Positions 1 through 6,062 of a stretch of DNA of 9,964 nt are shown here, piece by piece (the first letter of the stretch is position 1; each line of letters begins with the position of its first letter). The stretch spans positions 1-9,964 of the forward strand of contig JAGSPQ010000038.1 of the NCBI GenBank assembly GCA_018262385.1, given 5' to 3'. The DNA comes from Myxococcaceae bacterium. Its GTDB lineage: Bacteria > Myxococcota > Myxococcia > Myxococcales > Myxococcaceae. The notes beneath the pieces are model-generated. The model searched no databases and was not told the DNA's origin. It saw only the letters and a list, made by a program, of their open reading frames with translations. The translations under genes and the position numbers were made by a program.

Positions 1-1229
1 TCGAGCGGTACCTGGCGCAGATCGAGTGGCGGGGACGACCGGTGGGGATCGAGCCACTGCCTCAGCCGGCGGCGAAGACGGCGCCCGCCCAACGCCCGAT
101 TGCCGCGCCGGAGCAGGTTGGCGAGCGGGAGGGCGCACCGACACCTCGCGAGACCGGAGCCCCGACGAGTCGCGAGCAGGCGGCACCGGCAAAGCGAGGG
201 CAGGGTGCCTCGACGAATCGCGAGCAGGCCGCCCCGGCGACTCCAGAAATCGCCGCGCCGACGAGCCGCGACCCGCCGGCCGCCGCGAATCGGGAACAGG
301 GCAATCCGACCAATCGCGAACCGGTCGCTGCCACGAATCGCGAGCAGACTGCGCCGGTGAATCGCGAACAGGCCGTTCCCACGAACCGCGAGCAGGGCGC
401 GCCGGCGAATCGCGAGGCTCCCGCTCCCGCTCCCGCTCCCGCTCCCGCGAACCGCGAACAGGCCGAGGCGAGTCGCGACCCAGGCGCGCCGGCGAGTCGC
501 GAGGCTCCCGCTCCCGCGAGCCGCGAACAAGCCGGGGCGAGTCGCGACCCGGGCGCGTCGGCGAGTCGCGAGGCTCCCGCGCCCGCGCCCGCTCCCGCGA
601 GCCGCGAACAGGCCGAGGCGAGTCGCGACCCGGGCGCGCCGGAGCCAACCGTCGCGGCCGCGCCGACTCCCGACTCCGCCCCCGCGCCGAGCCGCCGACT
701 GCTCTCCGGCTTCACCCTCGCCGCCGGCGGAGGTGGCTGGTTCGGGATCCCCACCGATCTCGCCGGAGCCCTCGGACTCGAGGTTGCCGTCTCCCTCCTC
801 GAGCGCGTTCGCCTCTCGCTCGTCTTCGCCGGCTCGACCTCCTCCTCGCGCGCGATCGCCACCCGCGGCTCGATCGGCCTGCAGTTCTTCCTCGGCCTCG
901 CCACCCTGACCGTCTGCCTCGACGGCGATCGCCTCTCCGCCTGCGGAGGCCTCGCCGGTGGCGCCCAGGGGGTCACCGCCTCGATCTCCACCCCCACCTC
1001 CGGCCAGAAGCTGTACCGCACCAACTCAGACGCCCTCGTGCTGCCGGTGGCCGGGCTCTACGGCCGGCTCGCGCTGCGCCTCTTCGCCGGCGCCGAGCTG
1101 TCGGCCGACCTCGCCGCCCTCGCCCCCCTCGGCCGCGGCAGCTTCCTGGTCGAGGGCTACCCGACCGCCTACACCACCCCTCCGGTCGAGCTGATCGCGA
1201 GCCTTCGCCTGGGATGGAAGTTTTTTTGA
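1..1229 (+). CDS. Pro/Ala-rich repeat protein with C-terminal beta-barrel-like domain (5' truncated)
   Basis: The frame is open from the window edge (first full codon at base 3), so the gene begins upstream; an internal ATG at 42 is probably not the real start. The visible 408 residues fall into two parts. Up to about base 680 lies a low-complexity stretch of Pro, Ala, Arg, Glu and Gln built from tandem 8-residue units and larger composites, which looks like a disordered spacer. From about base 690 (around RRLLSGFTLAAGGG) the protein becomes Gly/aromatic-rich with alternating hydrophobic residues, for example LSLVFAG, SIGLQFFLGLATLTV and GRLALRLFAGAELSA, and ends in LRLGWKFF. A terminal Phe after an alternating strand is typical of outer-membrane beta-barrel proteins. 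I infer a small barrel, or a barrel-like domain, exposed through a long linker. The family was not recognised. It overlaps the sigma gene by 16 bases, so co-transcription is likely. The upstream N-terminal part could change the interpretation. Confidence 0.75.
   Translation, partial: ERYLAQIEWRGRPVGIEPLPQPAAKTAPAQRPIAAPEQVGEREGAPTPRETGAPTSREQAAPAKRGQGASTNREQAAPATPEIAAPTSRDPPAAANREQGNPTNREPVAATNREQTAPVNREQAVPTNREQGAPANREAPAPAPAPAPANREQAEASRDPGAPASREAPAPASREQAGASRDPGASASREAPAPAPAPASREQAEASRDPGAPEPTVAAAPTPDSAPAPSRRLLSGFTLAAGGGGWFGIPTDLAGALGLEVAVSLLERVRLSLVFAGSTSSSRAIATRGSIGLQFFLGLATLTVCLDGDRLSACGGLAGGAQGVTASISTPTSGQKLYRTNSDALVLPVAGLYGRLALRLFAGAELSADLAALAPLGRGSFLVEGYPTAYTTPPVELIASLRLGWKFF
138..425 (+). 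repeat. Twelve 24-bp tandem units coding an 8-residue repeat
   Basis: Twelve consecutive 24-bp units each encode a variant of P-T-N-R-E-Q-x-A, for example PTPRETGA at 138, PTSREQAA at 162, STNREQAA at 210, PTNREPVA at 306, PVNREQAV at 354 and PTNREQGA at 378. The Arg at position 4 and the acidic residue at position 5 are the best kept. The units have diverged in DNA, so this is an old array. Because 24 is divisible by three and the units lack stop triplets, other frames stay open too, which creates long spurious reading frames on both strands. Confidence 0.9.
417..446 (+). repeat. Hexanucleotide tandem repeat (GCTCCC)x5 coding Ala-Pro
   Basis: Five exact copies of GCTCCC run in tandem and extend an (Ala-Pro)n stretch at the end of the 8-residue array. 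Exact short repeats can change copy number by slippage; gain or loss of a unit here would change linker length by two residues without shifting the frame. Confidence 0.9.
447..650 (+). repeat. Composite higher-order repeat, two full units and a partial one
   Basis: After the hexamer run a longer unit repeats: ANREQAEASRDPGA + PASREAPAP (447-515), ASREQAGASRDPGA + SASREAPAPAPAP (516-596), then ASREQAEASRDPGAPEP (from 597). The units differ mainly in the number of Pro-Ala pairs. DNA identity is higher than in the 8-residue array, so this part was probably amplified more recently. Confidence 0.85.
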
Positions 1230-1852
1230 AGGAGCGCGACCTGCGAGGGCATTCAGAGGCACCGGCAGCATCGGTCCGGAACGTGAATGCTCAAGCGCTT
1301 GAAATCGCAGAAGACTTTGCGCTGCTCGACGAGTGTCGGGCCGGCAATCAAGCTGCGTGGCGCGAGCTCTACGAGCAGCACTTCGACTTCGTTCTCCGGT
1401 CTTCCCGCCACCTCGGCACGCCTCCCGCCGAGCTCGACGACGTCGTTCAAGAGACCTTCCTCGTCGCCTACCGCCGGCTCTCTTCGTTCACCACCGGCCG
1501 GTTCACCACCTGGCTGTACCGGATCGTCGCCAACCTGGTCTCGAGCCGGCTGCGGCGGCGGCGGGTCCGCGAGGCGCTGCTGTCTTTGTTCGGCAGGGGC
1601 GAAGCCGACCGCGTCGCCCGCGGGCCCGATCACGCCTACCAATCTCGCGAGGCGCAGGGCGAGGTCTCAGCCGTGCTCGCGAAGATGGCTCCGAAGAAGC
1701 GCGAAGTCTTCGCCCTCTATGAGCTCGAGGGTCTCTCCGGCGAGGAGATCGCCGAGCGGGTCGGCTGCAAAGTCGACACGGTGTGGACCCGCCTTCACTA
1801 CGCCCGCGCCGACTTCGAGCGCCTCGCCCGGCAGCGGGGGGTGATCTCATGA
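1214..1852 (+). CDS. ECF-type RNA polymerase sigma factor (sigma-70 family)
   Basis: This is a 212-residue extracytoplasmic-function sigma factor, the promoter-recognition subunit that directs RNA polymerase to a small regulon. Region 2 spans about residues 38-118, with the core-binding and -10 recognition signature DDVVQETFLVAYRRLSSF and then FTTWLYRIVANLVSSRLRRRR. Region 4 spans about 147-206, with a helix-turn-helix for the -35 element (LSGEEIAERVGCKVDTVWTRLHYAR). No region 1 or 3 is evident, as expected of ECF factors. The start is uncertain. ATG 1214 lies inside the end of the previous gene without a clear ribosome binding site, suggesting coupled translation. GTG 1283 would give 189 residues, closer to usual ECF length. 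A good AAGGAG (1229-1234) sits six bases before an in-frame CTG at 1241. The frame stays open far upstream, but that extension is a shadow of the repeat gene. The next gene overlaps by four bases, pointing to that FecR-like protein as its regulator. The subfamily was not determined. Confidence 0.93.
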   Translation: MEVFLKERDLRGHSEAPAASVRNVNAQALEIAEDFALLDECRAGNQAAWRELYEQHFDFVLRSSRHLGTPPAELDDVVQETFLVAYRRLSSFTTGRFTTWLYRIVANLVSSRLRRRRVREALLSLFGRGEADRVARGPDHAYQSREAQGEVSAVLAKMAPKKREVFALYELEGLSGEEIAERVGCKVDTVWTRLHYARADFERLARQRGVIS

Positions 1853-3351
1853 GCACTCCTCCGCAGAAGGCGCCCCCGCGGCTGATCGATGGCGACACCG
1901 CCACCGGCCGGCTGCTCCAGGCCGCGGCCGACGCGCCGCTCGAGTCGTCGCCGGTGCGCCGCGAGCGGGTCTGGATCCGGATGCACCGGCGCAGCGTCCC
2001 ACTTCGGTTCCTCGTCCCGGCGATGGCTGCGCTCGGCCTCGCCGTCGCCGCGGGCTGGAACCTGCTCGCCGATCCGCTTCCGCTTCCGCCCGCCACCCTC
2101 GTGTTCCGGGCCGGTGCCGTCGAAGTCGGTGAGGAGCTGTGGAAGATCGCGGAGGTCGGCCAGGCGCTCCGGTTCGAGGACGCGCTGAACGTCGGAGGTG
2201 GCCGCAGCAAGGCGTTCGCGCGCTTCTCCGGCGGAGGAGCGATGTTCCTCGCCGACACCCAGGGCACCGTCCAGACCGACCGCGGCCGCGTCGAGCTGCG
2301 GTTGCCGAAGGGAGAGGTGATCGCTTCGTCCAACCTGCTGACGATCATCGCCGACGAGCTGCGGATCGAAGGGACCGACGCCCTCTTCTCGGTGAAGGTC
2401 GCGATGGCCCGGGGCGTCGAGGTGATCGTCTACGAGGGGCTGGTGCAGGTGCGCGGGCCGGGGACGAAGGTGAAGCTGAGCGCCGGTCAGTCCTGGTCCA
2501 GCAAGCTCGGGCCTGGCCCGGCCGGCGGGGATCAACCGCTGCTGCCGCTGGTCCGCGCGCTGGCGAAGCCGGGCGGCGCGCAGGCCCCGCTCTTCCTCGA
2601 GTCGCCCGGCGATCCCGAGATCTTCCTCGACGGGCTCTCCCTCGGGCCGGGGCCGCTGAGCCTGCTGGCCAGCGTCGGCGCCCACACCGTCACCGCCGAC
2701 GAGATGATCTCCGAGCAGGTGGAGGTGAAGCCCGGCATCACCCCGCAGCTGAAGCTGCGCAGCGCCGAGTGGGCGGAGGGGCTGGCCTACGACAAGGCCC
2801 GCCAGCTCGCGCTCGACGGCCGCCCGATCGAGGCGGTGGCCGGCTACGAGCCGCTGGCGCGCGGCACCGGCTCCCGCGCCGAAGCTGCGCTCTACGAGAT
2901 CGGCCGGATCCGGCTGCGGCTGCTCAAGGACGCCAGCGGAGCGCTGTCCGCCTTCGCCGAGCACCAGCGCCGCTTCCCCACCGGCGCCCTGATTCAGGAA
3001 GTCGCCTTGAGCGCGATCGAGGCGCAGCTGGAGCTTGGCCAGCTCGAGCCGGCGCTGGCGGCGATGGAGGCCTTCCTGGCCCGGTTCGGGGCCAGTGAGC
3101 GGCGCAACGACGTCCACTTCCTTCAGGCCCGGGTGCATGCCGAGAAGGGAAACTGCGCGGTCGCGTTGCGGCTGTTCGCCGGCCTGCGCGAGGATCCGAA
3201 GTACGCCGCCGATGCGCTCTACCTCACCGCCTACTGCGAGCGGGCCGTCGACGATCTGAGCTCCGCCCAGATGCACCTGCGGCAGTACCTGTCCCGCTAT
3301 CCCAAAGGGAAGTACCGGGACGAGGCGAAGGCGGGGCTGGGCAGACGGTAA
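1849..3351 (+). CDS. FecR-domain / TPR inner-membrane protein, probable regulator of the adjacent sigma factor
   Basis: The 500-residue product has a short basic cytoplasmic N-terminus (1-51), one membrane segment at about 52-74 (PLRFLVPAMAALGLAVAAGW) and a long periplasmic part. Residues 85-215 match the FecR fold: ARFSGGGAMFLADTQG, then VELRLPKGEV, GTDALFSV, VIVYEGLVQV and a closing KVKLSAGQSW. Residues 248-302 look like a PEGA-type beta domain (EIFLDGLSLGPGP...GAHTVTAD). Residues 305-497 are helical TPR-like repeats (AEWAEGLAYDKARQLALDGR, ALYEIGRIRLRLLKDASGAL, ALYLTAYCERAVDDLSSAQ). FecR-type proteins relay envelope signals to a partner ECF sigma factor, so an anti-sigma or sigma-regulator role is inferred from the ATGA overlap with the sigma gene. 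No zinc-binding HxxxCxxC anti-sigma motif is seen in the cytoplasmic tail. The start at 1849 was chosen for that overlap, a GGGGGTGA ribosome binding site at 1837-1844, and because the domain order starts there. TPRs suggest a periplasmic protein partner. Confidence 0.9.
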   Translation: MSTPPQKAPPRLIDGDTATGRLLQAAADAPLESSPVRRERVWIRMHRRSVPLRFLVPAMAALGLAVAAGWNLLADPLPLPPATLVFRAGAVEVGEELWKIAEVGQALRFEDALNVGGGRSKAFARFSGGGAMFLADTQGTVQTDRGRVELRLPKGEVIASSNLLTIIADELRIEGTDALFSVKVAMARGVEVIVYEGLVQVRGPGTKVKLSAGQSWSSKLGPGPAGGDQPLLPLVRALAKPGGAQAPLFLESPGDPEIFLDGLSLGPGPLSLLASVGAHTVTADEMISEQVEVKPGITPQLKLRSAEWAEGLAYDKARQLALDGRPIEAVAGYEPLARGTGSRAEAALYEIGRIRLRLLKDASGALSAFAEHQRRFPTGALIQEVALSAIEAQLELGQLEPALAAMEAFLARFGASERRNDVHFLQARVHAEKGNCAVALRLFAGLREDPKYAADALYLTAYCERAVDDLSSAQMHLRQYLSRYPKGKYRDEAKAGLGRR

Positions 3352-3389
3352 AGCGGTGGGGAAAAACATTTCATGAAGGTGCAGGTGGG

Positions 3390-3407
3390 GTCGGGGAATT
3401 CACCGAC
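3390..3407. promoter_or_regulatory. 18-bp near-perfect palindrome, operator-like
   Basis: GTCGGGGAATTCACCGAC matches its own reverse complement at all but one symmetric pair of positions and is centred on GAATTC. It lies 40 bases before the lipoprotein start codon. GGGGTCGG, which contains the left arm, recurs at 3416-3423, so CCGAC (3403-3407) could pair with either copy. No T-run follows, so it is not a terminator. A dimeric regulator site is the simplest reading. Confidence 0.45.
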
Positions 3408-3425
3408 AGACAAAAGGGGTCGGTC
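3395..3425 (+). promoter_or_regulatory. Candidate ECF-type promoter for the Cys-rich lipoprotein gene
   Basis: GGAATTC (3395-3401) and GTCGGTC (3419-3425) are separated by 17 bases. They resemble the GGAAC-like -35 and GTC-containing -10 elements of many ECF promoters, and the spacing would put the transcript start about 15-20 bases before the ATG at 3448. The -35 match is imperfect and the region is GC-rich, so chance is a real possibility. Confidence 0.25.
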
Positions 3426-3447
3426 CCAAACCTGAATCGGAGCAAGC

Positions 3448-5436
3448 ATGACTCGCACCTGTCGAAACGCAGTCCTCGCCGTGGTGGTCAGCTGTATCGG
3501 CGCCTGCGGTCCAACCAAGACCGTGGGCTCGCGGTACGTCGCCTCCAGGCTGGTCAACGCCGCCAACGGGGACTCGATCGCCGTCAGCGCCGCCGACAGC
3601 CCCGAGCTGGCCGGCACGGTGCTGAAGATCCCGCCGGGCGCGCTCGCCGACAACACCCAGATCACGCTCGAGCTGGGCGAGGGGAATCTGACCCGCACCG
3701 GCACCAGGGCCGCCGGGCCGGTGGCGATCTTCGGGCCCTCGGGCACCAAATTCTCCAAGCCGGTCGAGCTGACGATGCCGTTCGTGCTCCCCGCGGGTGA
3801 GACCAGCGACAACCTCTTCATCCAGGTCAACGAGGACAACGGCACCCACTTCATGGTCGATCGCTCGCGGATCACGCTCGACGAGGTGGCCCACGTCCTG
3901 CGCTTCACCATCGACGGCTTCACCGGCTTTCAGCCCGGCACGTCCCAGACCTGCACCTCGAACACCGTCTGCGCCGCCGGAGAAGTCTGCGTCAACGGCC
4001 AGTGCAAGGCGCCCGGCTGCACCGGCACCAGCTGCGGCTGCACCTCCAACACCCAGTGCCAGGCCGGTCAGCTCTGCGCCAACGGCGTCTGTCAGAACTG
4101 CACCACCACCACTGCGAGCGGGACCTGCACCGGCAGCTGCTCGGCCAACACCCAGTGCCCGCAGGGTCAGCTGTGCTCCAACGGCCAGTGCACCGCCTGC
4201 AACGCGACCGGCTCTTCGTGCCTGCAGACCTGCTCGGCCGGCGTCGCCTGCCCGACCGGCAACAGCTGCTTGAACGGGCTGTGCCAGCCGTGCGCGAACG
4301 GCAGCTGCGCTCCGCAGTGTGGCAACGCGGGCCAGGCGTGCTGCGCCAACTCGGCCGGTACGCTCGCCGCCTGCAATGACCCCAGCCTCTCGTGCGTCGG
4401 CGGCATCTGCCAGGCGGCCTGCACCCCCGGCAGCACCGGCTGCCCGACCCAGTGCGGCCCCAACCAGATCTGCGCCAACGGCCAGCTGTGCGTGAACGGC
4501 TCGTGCCAGAGCTGCACCAACTCGACCGGCTGCACGGTCCAGTGCACCTCGACCGCCGGCTGCGGCACTGCCCAGGTCTGCGTGAACGGTGTCTGCCAGG
4601 CCTGCACCGCCGGCAGCAGCAACTGCCCCAACGCGTGCGGCGCCAACGGTCAGACCTGCGCCAGCGGTGAGGTGTGCGTCAACGGAGTGTGCCAGTCGAG
4701 CTGCACCCCCGGCTCGACCGGCTGCCCGACGCTCTGCGGCCCCAACGCGATCTGTCCGCAGGGGCAGACCTGCAGCAGCGCCGGCCTGTGCCAGACCCCC
4801 ACCTGCACCGGAACGAACTGCCCCACCCAGTGCGGCCCGAACGCGCCGTGTCCGCAGGGCCAGAGCTGCACCGCCAGCGGCGTCTGCCAGAACACCAGCT
4901 GCACCCCCGGCACCTCCGGCTGCCAGACCCAGTGCACCGCCACGATTCCCTGCGCCAACGGCCAGGTCTGCAGCAACGGCCAGTGCACCACCCAGACCCA
5001 GTGCGGCCCGAACGTGCCCTGCCCGCAGGGACAAGTCTGCGGCACCAACGGCGTCTGCCAGACCACCACCTGCACCCCCGGCACCTCCGGCTGCCCGACT
5101 CAGTGCACCGCCACGGTTCCCTGCGCCAACGGCCAGGTCTGCACCAACGGCCAGTGCGCCACCCAGACCCAGTGCAGCCCGAACGTGCCGTGCCCGAGCG
5201 GGCAGACCTGCAGCGCCGCCGGAGTGTGCCAGGCGAGCAACGCCTGCGGCACGGGCACCGCCTGCGCGACCGGCCAGGTCTGCGTGAACGGCGCCTGCCA
5301 GACCGGCTGCGGCGCGGCCGGCACCACCTGTGCGAGCGGGACGATCTGCACCAACGGCGCGTGTCAGGTGGTGCAGTGCACCGCGACCGTGCCTTGCCCG
5401 TCCGGCTCCCAGTGCAACGCGGGAATCTGCCAGTAG
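3448..5436 (+). CDS. Lipoprotein with ZU5-like domain and array of four-cysteine modules
   Basis: The 662-residue product starts with a lipoprotein signal peptide: Arg at 3 and 6, hydrophobic 8-15, lipobox IGAC with the lipidated Cys at 20, followed by Gly. A ZU5-like beta domain follows at about 50-163 (AGTVLKIPPGALADNTQITL, then GPVAIFGPSGTKFSKPVELTMP). The rest, 169-662, is cysteine-rich: about 17 modules, most with the pattern C-x5-C-x5-C-x4/5-C, for example CTSNTVCAAGEVCVNGQC and CTATVPCANGQVCTNGQC. One module, near residues 290-325, departs from this with a CC pair and ends CVGGIC, a style common in myxobacterial proteins. Modules are joined by Gly/Ser/Thr linkers containing further cysteines. 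I infer a disulfide-rigid stalk on the envelope, perhaps adhesive; no enzyme domain is seen. The start is supported by GGAG at 3439-3442, five bases before the ATG. A strong terminator follows the stop. It lies directly downstream of the sigma/FecR pair and may be a target of that sigma factor. Confidence 0.88.
   Translation: MTRTCRNAVLAVVVSCIGACGPTKTVGSRYVASRLVNAANGDSIAVSAADSPELAGTVLKIPPGALADNTQITLELGEGNLTRTGTRAAGPVAIFGPSGTKFSKPVELTMPFVLPAGETSDNLFIQVNEDNGTHFMVDRSRITLDEVAHVLRFTIDGFTGFQPGTSQTCTSNTVCAAGEVCVNGQCKAPGCTGTSCGCTSNTQCQAGQLCANGVCQNCTTTTASGTCTGSCSANTQCPQGQLCSNGQCTACNATGSSCLQTCSAGVACPTGNSCLNGLCQPCANGSCAPQCGNAGQACCANSAGTLAACNDPSLSCVGGICQAACTPGSTGCPTQCGPNQICANGQLCVNGSCQSCTNSTGCTVQCTSTAGCGTAQVCVNGVCQACTAGSSNCPNACGANGQTCASGEVCVNGVCQSSCTPGSTGCPTLCGPNAICPQGQTCSSAGLCQTPTCTGTNCPTQCGPNAPCPQGQSCTASGVCQNTSCTPGTSGCQTQCTATIPCANGQVCSNGQCTTQTQCGPNVPCPQGQVCGTNGVCQTTTCTPGTSGCPTQCTATVPCANGQVCTNGQCATQTQCSPNVPCPSGQTCSAAGVCQASNACGTGTACATGQVCVNGACQTGCGAAGTTCASGTICTNGACQVVQCTATVPCPSGSQCNAGICQ
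4900..5241 (+). repeat. Tandem duplication, 171-bp period, inside the Cys-rich array
   Basis: Bases 4900-5070 and 5071-5241 align without gaps as two 57-residue units, each starting CTPGTSGC and carrying two four-cysteine modules. Roughly the first 130 bases differ at only a handful of positions, while the last 40 have diverged more. This is the most similar pair of units in the gene and marks a fairly recent duplication that kept the reading frame. Confidence 0.85.
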
Positions 5437-5458
5437 CCCTCGCGTCCCACTCTTGATC

Positions 5459-5505
5459 CCGCGCTCCGCTTCGAGTGCACGCTCGAGGCGGGGCGTGGTG
5501 TTTTT
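5459..5505 (+). terminator. Rho-independent terminator of the lipoprotein gene
   Basis: A 17-bp stem (5459-5475 with 5482-5498) closes a six-base loop (TGCACG) and is followed at once by TGTTTTT (5499-5505). Three of the pairs are G-U in the plus-strand RNA and would be A-C mismatches in the minus-strand RNA, and a U-tract exists only on the plus side, so it works for plus-strand transcription. It starts 23 bases after the lipoprotein stop, and its U-tract touches the stop codon of the convergent ribonuclease H gene. Confidence 0.88.
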
Positions 5506-5951
5506 CAGAGCAGCGCGCGCCGCTCGGCTTTCTTCTTCACCCGCGCGGGGACCAGCGCCTGCTTCGCTTCGTGGGCCAGCGCGTCGGCCTGCTCGTTCCA
5601 CCGATCGCCGCTGTGGCCGCGGACCCAGCGCGTCTTCGCCTTGGCCTCGAGCGCCGCCGCCCGCAGGGCCCGCGCTTCGGCGAGGTACCGGGTGGGCAGG
5701 TAGCTGCCGTTGGCGATGTCGAGGGTGAAGCGCGAGTCGCTCACCAGCTCGACCTCGCCGGCCCCGCCGCGGGAGATCACCTCTCTGAGCCCCAGCAGCG
5801 CGGCCCGCAGCTCCATCCGGTTGTTGGTGGTCGACTTCTCGCCTCCCGAGCGGGTGACCAGGGCCTGATCCTCCTCCACCAGGATGAACGCCCAGCCGCC
5901 GGGGAGGCCGCCGCGCGAATGGGAAGACCCGTCGCAGAAGATGCTCAGCAC
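5505..5951 (-). CDS. rnhA: Ribonuclease HI
   Basis: This enzyme cuts the RNA strand of RNA-DNA hybrids in the cytoplasm, using two metal ions, during R-loop clearance and primer removal. From the chosen GTG at 5951 it is 148 residues. All catalytic landmarks are present: Asp7 in SIFCDGSS, Glu47 in NNRMEL, Asp72 in LVSDSRFTLDI, His113 in WVRGHSGD and Asp123 in WNEQADALA. The distance from Asp72 to His113 is 41 residues, about a dozen fewer than in the Escherichia coli enzyme, consistent with loss of the basic protrusion. The C-terminus is Lys/Arg-rich (ARVKKKAERR), which could partly replace it in substrate binding. An upstream GTG at 6011 would add 20 residues, but neither start has a clear ribosome binding site and that extension has a weaker third-position GC bias, so the shorter form is preferred. 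It is convergent with the first lipoprotein gene and divergent from the second, and looks functionally separate from both. Confidence 0.94.
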   Translation of the reverse strand: MLSIFCDGSSHSRGGLPGGWAFILVEEDQALVTRSGGEKSTTNNRMELRAALLGLREVISRGGAGEVELVSDSRFTLDIANGSYLPTRYLAEARALRAAALEAKAKTRWVRGHSGDRWNEQADALAHEAKQALVPARVKKKAERRALL

Positions 5952-6062
5952 GCGAGGCAGCGTACGTCGTTTCGTCAAGCCCGCAGACGACAAGGTGGGC
6001 GCAGCTCCCACTCGGTTGGTTCAGCGAGTCGATTTCAATAAACGCAGCTAGACTTGGCGGTT
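5952..6062. promoter_or_regulatory. Divergent intergenic region between rnhA and the second lipoprotein gene
   Basis: These 111 bases must hold both start regions unless rnhA uses the GTG at 6011. It has the clearest AT-rich patch of the intergenic sequence (6031-6042, GATTTCAATAAA). For the plus direction, TTGGTT (6016-6021) and TAAACG (6039-6044) are 17 bases apart, each matching only about half of the sigma-70 consensus. No convincing promoter was found for the minus direction. Confidence 0.3.

Noticed and set aside
138..650. CRISPR array
   Set aside because: Repeats are contiguous 24-bp coding units without unique spacers and vary from unit to unit.
62..1024. Antisense open frame of 320 codons with a regular Ser-Arg repeat
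   Set aside because: It is the reverse reading of the 24-bp units. The regularity comes from the DNA repeat, while the plus frame continues into a structured domain.
26..1213. Open frame that would extend the sigma factor to 608 residues, Arg/Ser-rich in the repeat part
   Set aside because: It is the second frame of the 24-bp repeat array and barrel domain. The period is divisible by three and the DNA is GC-rich, so stops are missing in several frames. Sigma homology begins only after 1300.
3370..3377. TTCATGAA palindrome after the FecR gene
   Set aside because: At eight bases it is too short to separate from chance, and it does not extend outward.
3387..3427. REP-like or insertion-element end, based on two copies of GGGGTCGG and AAAAGGGGTCGGTCCC
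   Set aside because: There is no transposase gene, target duplication or second copy elsewhere in the window. A regulatory dyad explains the symmetry better.
3400..5601. Antisense open frame of 733 codons across the first lipoprotein gene and the rnhA end
   Set aside because: It has the same cause: GC-rich cysteine repeats without TTA, CTA or TCA codons in the sense frame. It gives an Ala/Gly-rich product with no recognisable domain.
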